NCBI GenBank assembly: GCA_036010965.1
Contig: DASCMO010000118.1
Location: forward strand, 1-5,521
Direction of reading: 5' to 3'
Length of the DNA: 5,521 bases
From: GCA-2686265 sp036010965
GTDB taxonomy: Bacteria; Planctomycetota; UBA1135; GCA-002686595
Below the pieces are notes generated by a model. That model saw only the letters and a program-made list of their open reading frames with translations. It made no database searches and was not told where the DNA came from. Both the position numbers and the translations under genes were made by a program. Below are positions 1 through 5,446 of the stretch, piece after piece (position 1 is the stretch's first letter; every line of letters starts with the position of its first letter).

Positions 1-2
1 CC

Positions 3-464
3 GGCCAGATCACAGTCCATTTCGACTTTGGTCAGGCCTGGACCCTGCGTGACATGGACCACGACGAATCCGGCAATCTCTACTTCACCGGCGGCCCCGG
101 TCCCCCAAATTCGATTGGGGTCTTCAAGATCACCCCCGACGGCCGTCTGAGCCTCCACGCAGCGCTTCTCTTCTGCAGCGGTATCGAGTATCACGCCGAG
201 ACGCGGACCTTCTGGACCACGGTCAACCTCGCTGGCGCCAGCGCCTACGTCTACACCGTCGACCTCGGCGGGAACGTCCAGTTCTACTCGGGCGTGCTCG
301 GCTTCACACAGCCTTCGGTACGCGGCATTTCCTTCGACCCCGTACGCTCGGCGCCAGTGATCGGGCTGGGAGGACCCGGGAAGGTCGGGTACATCGGAAT
401 GGACTGGCAGTTCCACGGCATCGCGGACCTGCTCTGGCCCATCGACGTGGACGTAGTACCCTGA
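3..464 (+). CDS. Beta-propeller-like protein, C-terminal part (5' end outside the window)
   Basis: The frame is open from the left edge (first complete codon at base 3) to TGA at 462-464. The first in-frame ATG, at 54, lies inside the coding stretch, because the 17 codons before it have the same strong G/C third-position bias; the true start is therefore upstream. About 153 residues are visible. They contain blade-like stretches such as DHDESGNLYFTG, FKITPDGRLS and GISFDPVRSAP, which alternate Asp/Gly turns with short hydrophobic strands. This pattern is typical of NHL, YVTN or Kelch-like propellers, often secreted or cell-surface proteins that bind ligands or partners. No catalytic motif is visible and no particular family can be named. 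The next coding signal on this strand begins about 90 bases downstream. Coding status is well supported; the fold is an inference from composition and repeats. Confidence 0.72.
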   Translation, partial: GQITVHFDFGQAWTLRDMDHDESGNLYFTGGPGPPNSIGVFKITPDGRLSLHAALLFCSGIEYHAETRTFWTTVNLAGASAYVYTVDLGGNVQFYSGVLGFTQPSVRGISFDPVRSAPVIGLGGPGKVGYIGMDWQFHGIADLLWPIDVDVVP

Positions 465-552
465 TCCGACACTTGTCGGTGCCTGCCACCGCGGGGCACC
501 CTGAGGAAGATCACATCGCACCCATCGTGGTTTGCACAAGGACCGGTGCCTG

Positions 553-681
553 GTGGAGCCACCGGCGCCACCCGACGGCCGGGTGTTCTTCCACGCCGGA
601 CACCTGCTCGGCACGCTCAGCGATCGCGGACTGAGCCCCGGCGGTGGCGGTCGGCATCAGCTCCACCTGGCCGCTGGATAA
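553..681 (+). pseudogene. Upstream, out-of-frame segment of the beta-barrel-like gene (apparent frameshift)
   Basis: This frame is open from after TGA 502-504 to TAA 679-681. From about 541 to 635 its codons show the G/C-ending bias of real genes here, encoding for example PPDGRVFFHAGHLLGTLSDR. The bias fails after 636. At that point the frame one base over, which encodes the barrel-like C-terminus (644-952), takes it up. Removing one C from the CCCC run at 636-639 joins the two as GLSPAVAVGISS. The GTG at 553 is only the first reasonable start. No signal peptide is visible, so the gene probably also lacks its real 5' end. Bases 465-552 hold no recognisable coding signal. This may be a sequencing indel rather than a true mutation. 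Confidence 0.45.
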
Positions 682-952
682 CGACGGCGGCGGCATGCTC
701 TTTGTCACCGCCGCCCAGAGGCTCGGCGCGCGCATCAGCGGCTCGGCCAGCCTCTCCTTCCGCCTGACCGACGACAAATTCCGGACGCCGGCCAGCATGA
801 CCTACACGCTCACCGACAAGCTCTCGACGACCCTCTTCTACGACGGCGAGAACCTCCACCCGCTCCTGACCTTCGACCGGGCGCCGGCCAGCCTCTCTCT
901 GATCCTCTTGCGAGGCGAGGACCCCGCCATCTCCCTCGCCTGGGGATTCTGA
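644..952 (+). CDS. Outer-membrane beta-barrel-like protein, C-terminal part
   Basis: This frame encodes 102 residues from GTG 644 to TGA 950-952. The GTG is only a formal start, because a stop lies just upstream (632-634) and coding bias continues upstream in the neighbouring frame. The product is rich in amphipathic strands with alternating hydrophobic residues, for example residues 28-42 (RISGSASLSFRLTDD) and the run around TTLFYDGENLHPLLTF. It ends in AISLAWGF. A C-terminal Phe preceded by alternating hydrophobics is the classical signal recognised by the BAM complex when it inserts outer-membrane barrels. No signal peptide is visible, as expected for a gene whose front part is lost or in another frame. 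No family is recognised, so substrate and function are unknown. Convergent with the membrane kinase-like gene, with a 60-base gap and no clear terminator. An alternative is a decaying remnant. Confidence 0.5.
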   Translation: MAVGISSTWPLDNDGGGMLFVTAAQRLGARISGSASLSFRLTDDKFRTPASMTYTLTDKLSTTLFYDGENLHPLLTFDRAPASLSLILLRGEDPAISLAWGF

Positions 953-1012
953 CTCGGCCCCGCCGATCCTCTCCTCGGGAGCCCCAATCCGGCCCTCTTC
1001 AGGCGCGGGCGT

Positions 1013-1720
1013 TCAGACGAAGTGGTGGACACACCACGGGATCGAGCAGCCAGTGAGGGCGATCGAAGGCCCGTCTCCCGTGTGCGGGCTGATGGCCTCG
1101 ACAATGGTCATCGCGGGCGGGAGCGCGGCGAGGACGATCAGGTACTGCGCCGGCGTGAGGGCGATGGCGTAGAACAGCAGGATGATCAGGGTCACCGCGA
1201 ACACGGTTGCGCTGCCCTCGATCGAGCGCACGAACCGACCCGCCCAGAAGCGGCGGTTGTACCACAGAGCCCTCCTACGATACTCATGCTTGCCGAAGCG
1301 CAAGCCAACCGGCTCGGCCAGGCCGTCGGCGAACTGATTGACGAGATTGGGGATCAACACGATCGCGGAGCTCCTGCCGAAGAGGATCATGAACGGCAGG
1401 TAGATCGCGAAGCGGAGGATGTCCTCGATCTGGTTGTAACGCATCGAGTAGGGCCGATCTTCGATGCGGTCCGAGCTCACATAGGCGAAGGCGAAGAGCC
1501 TGACGCGGCGTCGCATGACGTAGGACTCGGTCAGGAACCCGCTCAAGCCCTGAATGGAGAACAGCACGATCCAGTCGATAATCACGCTCTTCCGCACGAG
1601 CAGGAGCGCTAGGGCGACCGCGACGTACGGAAGGGAGAGTGGATTGAAAGCGGGTAGAGCTCCGGACCCGACGAGGTCGAAGGTCACGGCCAACACGATC
1701 CCGTAGAACTCGCCACCCAC
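1013..1720 (-). CDS. Polyprenol (dolichol/phytol) kinase-like integral membrane protein, main part
   Basis: This frame encodes 235 residues, from GTG at 1720 to TGA at 1013-1015. It has about seven hydrophobic segments, including roughly residues 5-22, 30-42, 47-62, 101-115, 171-187 and 193-210. The C-terminal half carries the pattern I associate with the SEC59/DGK1/VTE5 family of CTP-dependent lipid kinases: ADGLAEPVGLRFGKHEY (131-147), RSIEGS (165-170) and EAISPHTGDGP (208-218). Family members phosphorylate dolichol, phytol, diacylglycerol or other polyprenols at the membrane, using CTP. The last motif usually reads D-N rather than D-G, so activity is uncertain. The GTG start is probably artificial: the frame one base over, 1717-1905, supplies a coherent N-terminus, and one added G in the GGG run at 1716-1718 would give a protein of about 297 residues. 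Assignment rests on motif memory, not a search. Confidence 0.7.
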   Translation of the reverse strand: MGGEFYGIVLAVTFDLVGSGALPAFNPLSLPYVAVALALLLVRKSVIIDWIVLFSIQGLSGFLTESYVMRRRVRLFAFAYVSSDRIEDRPYSMRYNQIEDILRFAIYLPFMILFGRSSAIVLIPNLVNQFADGLAEPVGLRFGKHEYRRRALWYNRRFWAGRFVRSIEGSATVFAVTLIILLFYAIALTPAQYLIVLAALPPAMTIVEAISPHTGDGPSIALTGCSIPWCVHHFV

Positions 1721-1905
1721 AAGGCGAAGCGCGTGTCCTGTTCCCAGTCGTAGGCGGGGTTCTCAAAGCCGTAGGGATCCGCCTGCAAGCGCTCGAAGTA
1801 CAGTGCGCGACTGGCGTGGACCTCCATGGGATCGCTCGGGAGCGAGGGAGTGGGATGCCGTTGATGGCTGCGGCCTTCGAAAGCGGCCGGACTCGCGTCG
1901 GACAT
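1684..1905 (-). pseudogene. N-terminal segment of the polyprenol kinase-like gene, out of frame with the rest
   Basis: From ATG 1905-1903 this frame reads MSDASPAAFEG and continues through an acidic/aromatic stretch (ALYFERLQADPYGFENPAYD) to DTRFALW. It then runs a few unrelated codons to TGA at 1684-1686. The codons before about 1717 end mostly in G or C, as in genuine genes of this window. The last codons (ASSTGSCWP) lie over the hydrophobic start of the downstream frame. A single extra G in the run at 1716-1718 fuses the parts as FALWGGEFYGIV. ATG 1827-1825 (MEVHASRALYF) is an alternative start with cleaner codon use after it. Neither ATG has a strong Shine-Dalgarno sequence. Upstream of 1905 the frame stays open to 2196 but reads as the shadow of intergenic DNA and the cytochrome gene. 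Confidence 0.5.
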
Positions 1906-2134
1906 GGGAGGGCGGTCAACGGGGGTCGCGGGCGGAGAGGGCCGTGGGATCCTCGGGCATCCTTCGCGAAGCTCGGCCTCCAGCACACTTCCACGAGAGA
2001 CCACCGAGCCGGGATCACGCCCCGAGCGAACATCTCCTCCCGCCGCGATACGGACCCCTCCCGCTCGCAGGATACCCCCGAGCCGTCGGAAGGCCGGTGT
2101 GGTGGAACCGGACACACGCGCTATCCTCGGTGCG
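1906..2134. promoter_or_regulatory. Divergent intergenic region, presumed promoters for both directions
   Basis: This 229-base stretch separates the leftward membrane kinase-like gene from the rightward cytochrome/SCO cluster, so promoters for both should lie here. Seen directly: a TATCCT hexamer at 2122-2127, only seven bases before ATG 2135; a GGAACC at 2104-2109; and a GGAAGG Shine-Dalgarno-like sequence at 2088-2093, upstream of in-frame GTG codons at 2099 and 2102. No pair of elements has convincing -35/-10 quality and spacing, and no operator palindrome stands out. The regulatory role is inferred from gene arrangement alone. Confidence 0.35.
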
Positions 2135-2647
2135 ATGCTCCGCCTGTGGACCTGCTCGGGACTGGCGCTGCTCCTTTGTGCCTGCGGCGGGGGCACCGAC
2201 TCCGCTGGCGGCGGCGAGGCGCGCGGGCCCGCAGCGCGGGCTCGGGCGAATGCGCAGCGCAGGGGCGCCCTGCGCGACGAGCTCGTGCGCGCCCTCGGCG
2301 CGAGCTACGACGAGCCGCTCGCGAGGGTGGACGCACCAGAGCGCGCCAAGGGCTCGGAGGTCTACGAGAGGCTCTGCGCCGGCTGCCACGGGCGGTCGGG
2401 GCGCGGGGGCACGATCCTGGCGCGCGCCCTGCCCGTGGAGCCGGGCGACCTCGCCGACCCGGAGCGCGCCGCGTTCTTCTCCGAACGGGCGAAGCTGTGG
2501 CTCGTGGCCGAGGGCAGCCGGGGTACGCCGATGACCGGCTGGAAGGAGGGGCTCGACGAGGCGACGATGATCGCCGTGCTGGACCACATGCGGACGCTCG
2601 TCCGGCCCCTGGCCGGGGCGGAGACCGCGACCGGGGCCGCGCGATGA
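2135..2647 (+). CDS. Monoheme cytochrome c lipoprotein
   Basis: The product has 170 residues. The N-terminus MLRLWTCSGLALLLCACGGG is a lipoprotein signal peptide with a lipobox-like LCAC; Cys17 would be lipidated, anchoring the protein to a membrane on the periplasmic side. A low-complexity Gly/Ala/Arg linker follows. One class I cytochrome c domain then spans about residues 66-158: CAGCH at 81-85 binds heme covalently, and Met133 in GTPMTGW is the likely sixth ligand. Its role would be single-electron transfer, plausibly to or from a terminal oxidase. ATG 2135 was chosen because the signal peptide begins there. It lacks a Shine-Dalgarno; in-frame GTGs at 2099/2102 follow a GGAAGG but would add an acidic, atypical leader. 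The stop overlaps the SCO start (ATGA, 2644-2647), so the two are probably co-translated. Confidence 0.88.
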   Translation: MLRLWTCSGLALLLCACGGGTDSAGGGEARGPAARARANAQRRGALRDELVRALGASYDEPLARVDAPERAKGSEVYERLCAGCHGRSGRGGTILARALPVEPGDLADPERAAFFSERAKLWLVAEGSRGTPMTGWKEGLDEATMIAVLDHMRTLVRPLAGAETATGAAR

Positions 2648-3315
2648 GGCGCACGCTTCGGATCGCGCTGGCCCTCTGGGCGGGCTTGTTCGCTCCGGCC
2701 TGCGGCGGCGAGCCGGACGCGCCGCCGTCTCCCACCGACTCCGATACGAGCGCGAGCGCAGGCGCCTTCCGTGGAAGAGAGCTCTTCGAGGCGCCGGCCG
2801 CGCCCGATTTCACCCTGACCGATCAACACGGCCGGCCCTTCCGCCTAAGCGATCGACGCGGCTCACTCGTGCTGCTCTTCTTCGGCTTCGTCCACTGCCC
2901 CGACGCCTGCCCGGCGACCCTGTCGACCTGGAATCGAGTCGAGGAGGCCTTGGGCGAGCGGGCCGGGCGCGTCTGCTTCGCCTTCGTCACCGTCGATCCG
3001 AAGCGGGACACGCCCGAACGTCTCGCCCGCCACCTGGGAGCCTTCGGTGAGGACTTCTTGGGCCTGACGGGCACCGAGGCGGCGCTCGAGAAGGTCTTCG
3101 ACGCCTATTCCGTCCGGCGCGAGCGCATCGAGATCGACGACGACGACGAGGGCATGGGCTACGTGATCGACCACACCACGCGCACGCTCCTGATCGACGC
3201 CGAGGGGCGGATGCGGGTCGAGCACGACTTCCGCGCACGCCCCGACGACATCGCGGCCGACCTGCTGCGGCTGCTCGCCGACCTGCCGGCGGGTGGGATC
3301 GGCCTCGAGCGGTGA
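2644..3315 (+). CDS. SCO1/SenC family copper chaperone lipoprotein
   Basis: The product has 223 residues. The signal peptide at 1-20 ends in APAC followed by GG, consistent with lipidation at Cys20, although Ala at -3 is not ideal. The thioredoxin-like SCO domain spans about 52-213. APDFTLTDQHGRPFRLSD opens the fold. The copper-binding CxxxC is Cys85 and Cys89 in HCPDACP, the distal copper ligand is His177 in GYVIDHTT, and TVDPKRDTPERL (115-126) is a family signature. SCO proteins deliver copper to the CuA centre of cytochrome c oxidase, or act as thiol-disulfide reductases for it. An acidic run (EIDDDDEG, 163-170) lies just before the distal His. ATG 2644 overlaps the cytochrome stop and TGA 3313-3315 overlaps the next GTG, so translation is likely coupled. 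All copper ligands are present, so it looks functional. Confidence 0.93.
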   Translation: MRRTLRIALALWAGLFAPACGGEPDAPPSPTDSDTSASAGAFRGRELFEAPAAPDFTLTDQHGRPFRLSDRRGSLVLLFFGFVHCPDACPATLSTWNRVEEALGERAGRVCFAFVTVDPKRDTPERLARHLGAFGEDFLGLTGTEAALEKVFDAYSVRRERIEIDDDDEGMGYVIDHTTRTLLIDAEGRMRVEHDFRARPDDIAADLLRLLADLPAGGIGLER

Positions 3316-3854
3316 GCCGCCCCGTCCTGATCGGCATCGACGGCGGCGGGAGCGGGACGCGGGCCGTCGTCGGTCACGGTCCCGCGGAGGTGCTCGGCGC
3401 CGGTGAGGCGGGGGCGAGCTGTGTGCGAGACGTGGGCGAGGAGGCGGCGGGTGAGCAGGTGCTAGCCGCCGTCGAAGCTGCCCGGCGTGACGCGGGCATG
3501 GGCGAAGTGGAGGCGGAGGGGATCTTCCTCGGCCTGGGCGGAGTCGCGACCGACGACGACCGCGCCGCGGCCCAGCGCCTGGTGGAGCGCGTCCCCCACG
3601 GCGCGGGCGCGAGCCTCGGCGTCGATAGCGACCTCTGCATCGCCCACGCGGGCGCCCTCGCCCGGGTGAGATCCCCGCGGCGGGGCGTCGTGCTGATCGC
3701 CGGCTTGTTCGTCGTGGGCGACCAGGAGGCCGGGCGCAAGATGCAGGTCTACACAGCCTGGGACGAGGCGGTCGATGCCGCCGACGAAGTCAATGCGCGC
3801 ATCCGCGCCGAACTCCGGAGCCGCCGACTGGGGGCGGCCCCAAGCAGTGGCTGA
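3312..3854 (+). CDS. BadF/BadG or N-acetylglucosamine-kinase-type ATPase, truncated and with an unrelated tail
   Basis: The frame encodes 180 residues from GTG 3312, whose GTGA overlaps the SCO stop. The N-terminal lobe is clear: GIDGGGSGTR (8-17) is the phosphate-1 loop of the ASKHA fold, followed by FLGLGGVATDDD (72-83), GVDSDLCIAHAGAL (103-116) and GVVLIAG (125-131). In this family GVVLIAG normally continues into TGS, the second phosphate motif, and then a full C-terminal lobe. Here the sequence switches at about 3704 to LFVVGDQEAGRKMQVYTAWDE, which I do not recognise. Family members are usually about 290-330 residues, so roughly half the domain is missing and kinase activity is unlikely. 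One extra G in the run at 3830-3834 would extend the tail to TGA 3914-3916, two bases before the next gene. It may be an internal-deletion fusion. Role in the cluster is unknown. Confidence 0.75.
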   Translation: MSRPVLIGIDGGGSGTRAVVGHGPAEVLGAGEAGASCVRDVGEEAAGEQVLAAVEAARRDAGMGEVEAEGIFLGLGGVATDDDRAAAQRLVERVPHGAGASLGVDSDLCIAHAGALARVRSPRRGVVLIAGLFVVGDQEAGRKMQVYTAWDEAVDAADEVNARIRAELRSRRLGAAPSSG

Positions 3855-3918
3855 TCCGGCCCGGATACGCAGAACAGGGGATGGCATCGGCGAGCGAGCA
3901 GCGGAGAATGTCCTGAAC

Positions 3919-5043
3919 ATGACCCGCTCCATCAAGATCGCCACGGGCGCGTGTGCCCTTCTCGCCACCCTCTCGCTCGTCGACGGTTGCCGTGGCCCGG
4001 CGCCGGCGGCTACTCCCCTCCCCCGCTACGAGCTGAACGAGGCGGTCATCGCCGAGAACCTCGACCTCGCCGACGACCCGGAGGGCAGGACCGCCCTCGC
4101 TCAGGCTCTGACCGAGACCTTCGGCAGTCTCCATGCCCCGCGCTACTTCGTCCTGGACGAGTGGCAGCGGGAGGGATTCGATCCCAACCGCTGGCCCCGC
4201 GGAGCTGCGGGGAGGGAGGCTGTGGGCGAGCGCCCGACCCTGGCCGAATCGGCGGCGCGGTACACCCAGCGCTGCGCTCGTTGCCACGGCTTCTCCGGCG
4301 GGGGAGACGGACCGATGGCGGCGCGGCTCCAGACGCGCCCGCGCGACTACCGCCACGGCGTGTTCAAGAGGACCCCGCTGGCACGTGGAGCGCGGCCGCG
4401 GCACGCGGACTTGGTGCGGACTCTGATGGAGGGCATCGCCGGGACGGCCATGCCGGCGTGGGAGGCGGTCTTCACCCCCGCCGAGTTCACGGGCCTGGCC
4501 GACTTCGTGCGCCTGCTCGCCATCCGCGGCGAGACCGAGCGCATGACCATCGTCGACTACGACGCCTACGATGGCTTCGACCGCGCCGCCTTCCTCGCGA
4601 ACTACGAGCTCGTGGTCGCCCGCTGGCGCACGGGCGGCGACCAGCTCATCGATCCCGGTCCTCCTCCGCAAGCGACCCCCGAGCGCATCGCCCACGGCAG
4701 GTTCCTGTTCCAGGATCCGCAGGGCGCCGCCTGCATCCGCTGCCACGGGCGCGAGGGCCACGGCGACGGAGACTCGGCGTTGGTGCCCGATCCTCTGACC
4801 GGAGAGCCCGTTCCCTTCCGCGACGAGTGGGGCGAGGCGATTCGTCCCCGTGATCTCGTCTGTACGCCGCTGCGCTTCGGTGATCGGCCGCAGGATCTCT
4901 TCCGGCGCATTCACGCGGGGATCAACGGCACCCCGATGCCCTCCCACGGCGGCCTGCTCGTGACCGAGCAGGATGGGGAGCGACACAATCTCGGCCCCGA
5001 CGACATCTGGGACCTCGTCTTCTACGTGCAGTCTCTCCGCTGA
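3919..5043 (+). CDS. Diheme cytochrome c lipoprotein with two class I cytochrome domains
   Basis: The product has 374 residues. The N-terminus MTRSIKIATGACALLATLSL is a signal peptide leading to VDGC, so Cys24 is the probable lipidation site. A linker with ALTETFGSLHAPRYF (about 64-78) resembles the segment before the heme domains in cbb3-type subunit II-like proteins. Domain 1 has CARCH (119-123) and Met178 in GTAMPAW. Domain 2 has CIRCH (272-276) and Met340 in GTPMPSH. PRDYRHGVFKRTPL and RPRDLVCTPLRFG are the matching post-heme segments. Each heme thus has a His/Met ligand set; the protein should relay electrons in the periplasm, plausibly to a heme-copper oxidase. ATG 3919 was chosen for the signal peptide and has GGAG 12 bases upstream; the frame's earlier ATG at 3775 lies inside the preceding gene. 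It is last in the cluster and ends seven bases from a convergent gene. Confidence 0.92.
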   Translation: MTRSIKIATGACALLATLSLVDGCRGPAPAATPLPRYELNEAVIAENLDLADDPEGRTALAQALTETFGSLHAPRYFVLDEWQREGFDPNRWPRGAAGREAVGERPTLAESAARYTQRCARCHGFSGGGDGPMAARLQTRPRDYRHGVFKRTPLARGARPRHADLVRTLMEGIAGTAMPAWEAVFTPAEFTGLADFVRLLAIRGETERMTIVDYDAYDGFDRAAFLANYELVVARWRTGGDQLIDPGPPPQATPERIAHGRFLFQDPQGAACIRCHGREGHGDGDSALVPDPLTGEPVPFRDEWGEAIRPRDLVCTPLRFGDRPQDLFRRIHAGINGTPMPSHGGLLVTEQDGERHNLGPDDIWDLVFYVQSLR

Positions 5044-5050
5044 GCTCTAC

Positions 5051-5446
5051 TCACGCCGCGCGCTGCGGGCCGCCGGCCACGCTCTCCGCGAGGCGCAGGC
5101 CGGCGCGCAGGATCGCGGAGGCCTTGGCGGGGTCCGTGTTGTAGCCGCCGGTCTTCGTCGTCGCACGCCGCAAGACGAGCACCTCGACCGAGTCCTGCTC
5201 CTTGAACTCGGCGGTCATGTCGTGGGGCGCTTCGAATGCCTCGTAGGCGTCGCGCAGGCCGAACCCGGTGTTGGCGACCAGGACGACGTAGAAGTAGGGG
5301 TGACTCGCTCCGGCGACATCGTTCAACACGACCTGACCGTAGAGACCCAGGAAAGCGTCGTCGTGGTCGGCGATGTCGATCTCCGCCGCCCTCCTGGAAT
5401 CAGGGCGTTCGGGATTCGTGATCTGGAAGGCCCTCCTGATCGCCAT
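5051..5446 (-). CDS. Conserved-looking protein of unknown function
   Basis: I do not recognise this gene. From ATG 5446 it encodes 131 residues. The well-biased coding part starts near EIDIADHDDAFLGLYG and includes QVVLNDVAGASHPYFYVVLV, DAYEAFEAPHDM, DSVEVLVLRRATTKTGGY and a C-terminal helix ILRAGLRLAESVAGG. It looks like a small soluble alpha/beta protein with no signal peptide, membrane segment or metal motif. The start is uncertain. The frame stays open to the window edge (another ATG at 5506), but those codons are rich in AGG, AGA and CGA, unusual in this window, and overlap a possible + strand gene. A strong AGGAGG at 5395-5390 sits nine bases before an in-frame ATC (5380), with no ATG or GTG nearby. 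It converges on the diheme cytochrome gene with a seven-base gap. Confidence 0.62.
   Translation of the reverse strand: MAIRRAFQITNPERPDSRRAAEIDIADHDDAFLGLYGQVVLNDVAGASHPYFYVVLVANTGFGLRDAYEAFEAPHDMTAEFKEQDSVEVLVLRRATTKTGGYNTDPAKASAILRAGLRLAESVAGGPQRAA
5071..5105. repeat. Inverted repeat just beyond the convergent gene ends
   Basis: CGCCGGCC (5071-5078) and GGCCGGCG (5098-5105) are perfect 8-base inverted arms with a 19-base loop. The element lies 28 bases after the diheme cytochrome stop and inside the 3' coding end of the opposing gene. There is no T run, so it is not a classical intrinsic terminator, but it could form a stem in the rightward transcript. In such GC-rich DNA a chance match is quite possible. 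Confidence 0.25.

Noticed and set aside
953..1012. Possible bidirectional terminator between the barrel-like and kinase-like genes
   Set aside because: No stem with good pairing followed by a T run could be found in these 60 bases.
1022..1612. Long + strand open frame opposite the membrane kinase-like gene
   Set aside because: Its product is a charged, Arg/Glu/Asp-rich sequence with no domain pattern. It is the antisense shadow of hydrophobic codons in the minus-strand gene.
1716..1718. Programmed ribosomal frameshift in the membrane kinase-like gene
   Set aside because: There is no heptameric slippery sequence of the X-XXY-YYZ type or obvious stimulatory element; an indel in the G run is a simpler explanation.
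1284..2117. 277-codon minus-strand frame across the intergenic region and kinase-like gene
   Set aside because: It is Arg/Pro/Ser-rich without hydrophobic segments, and it overlaps both coherent frames of the membrane protein in a third frame.
1816..2643. A long N-terminal extension of the SCO protein
   Set aside because: The frame is open upstream, but the translation is Arg/Ala-rich shadow of the cytochrome gene. The lipoprotein signal peptide at ATG 2644 marks the real start.
3790..4986. 398-codon minus-strand frame opposite the diheme cytochrome
   Set aside because: Composition is typical antisense shadow in GC-rich DNA. The + strand frame has two complete heme-binding motifs and a signal peptide.
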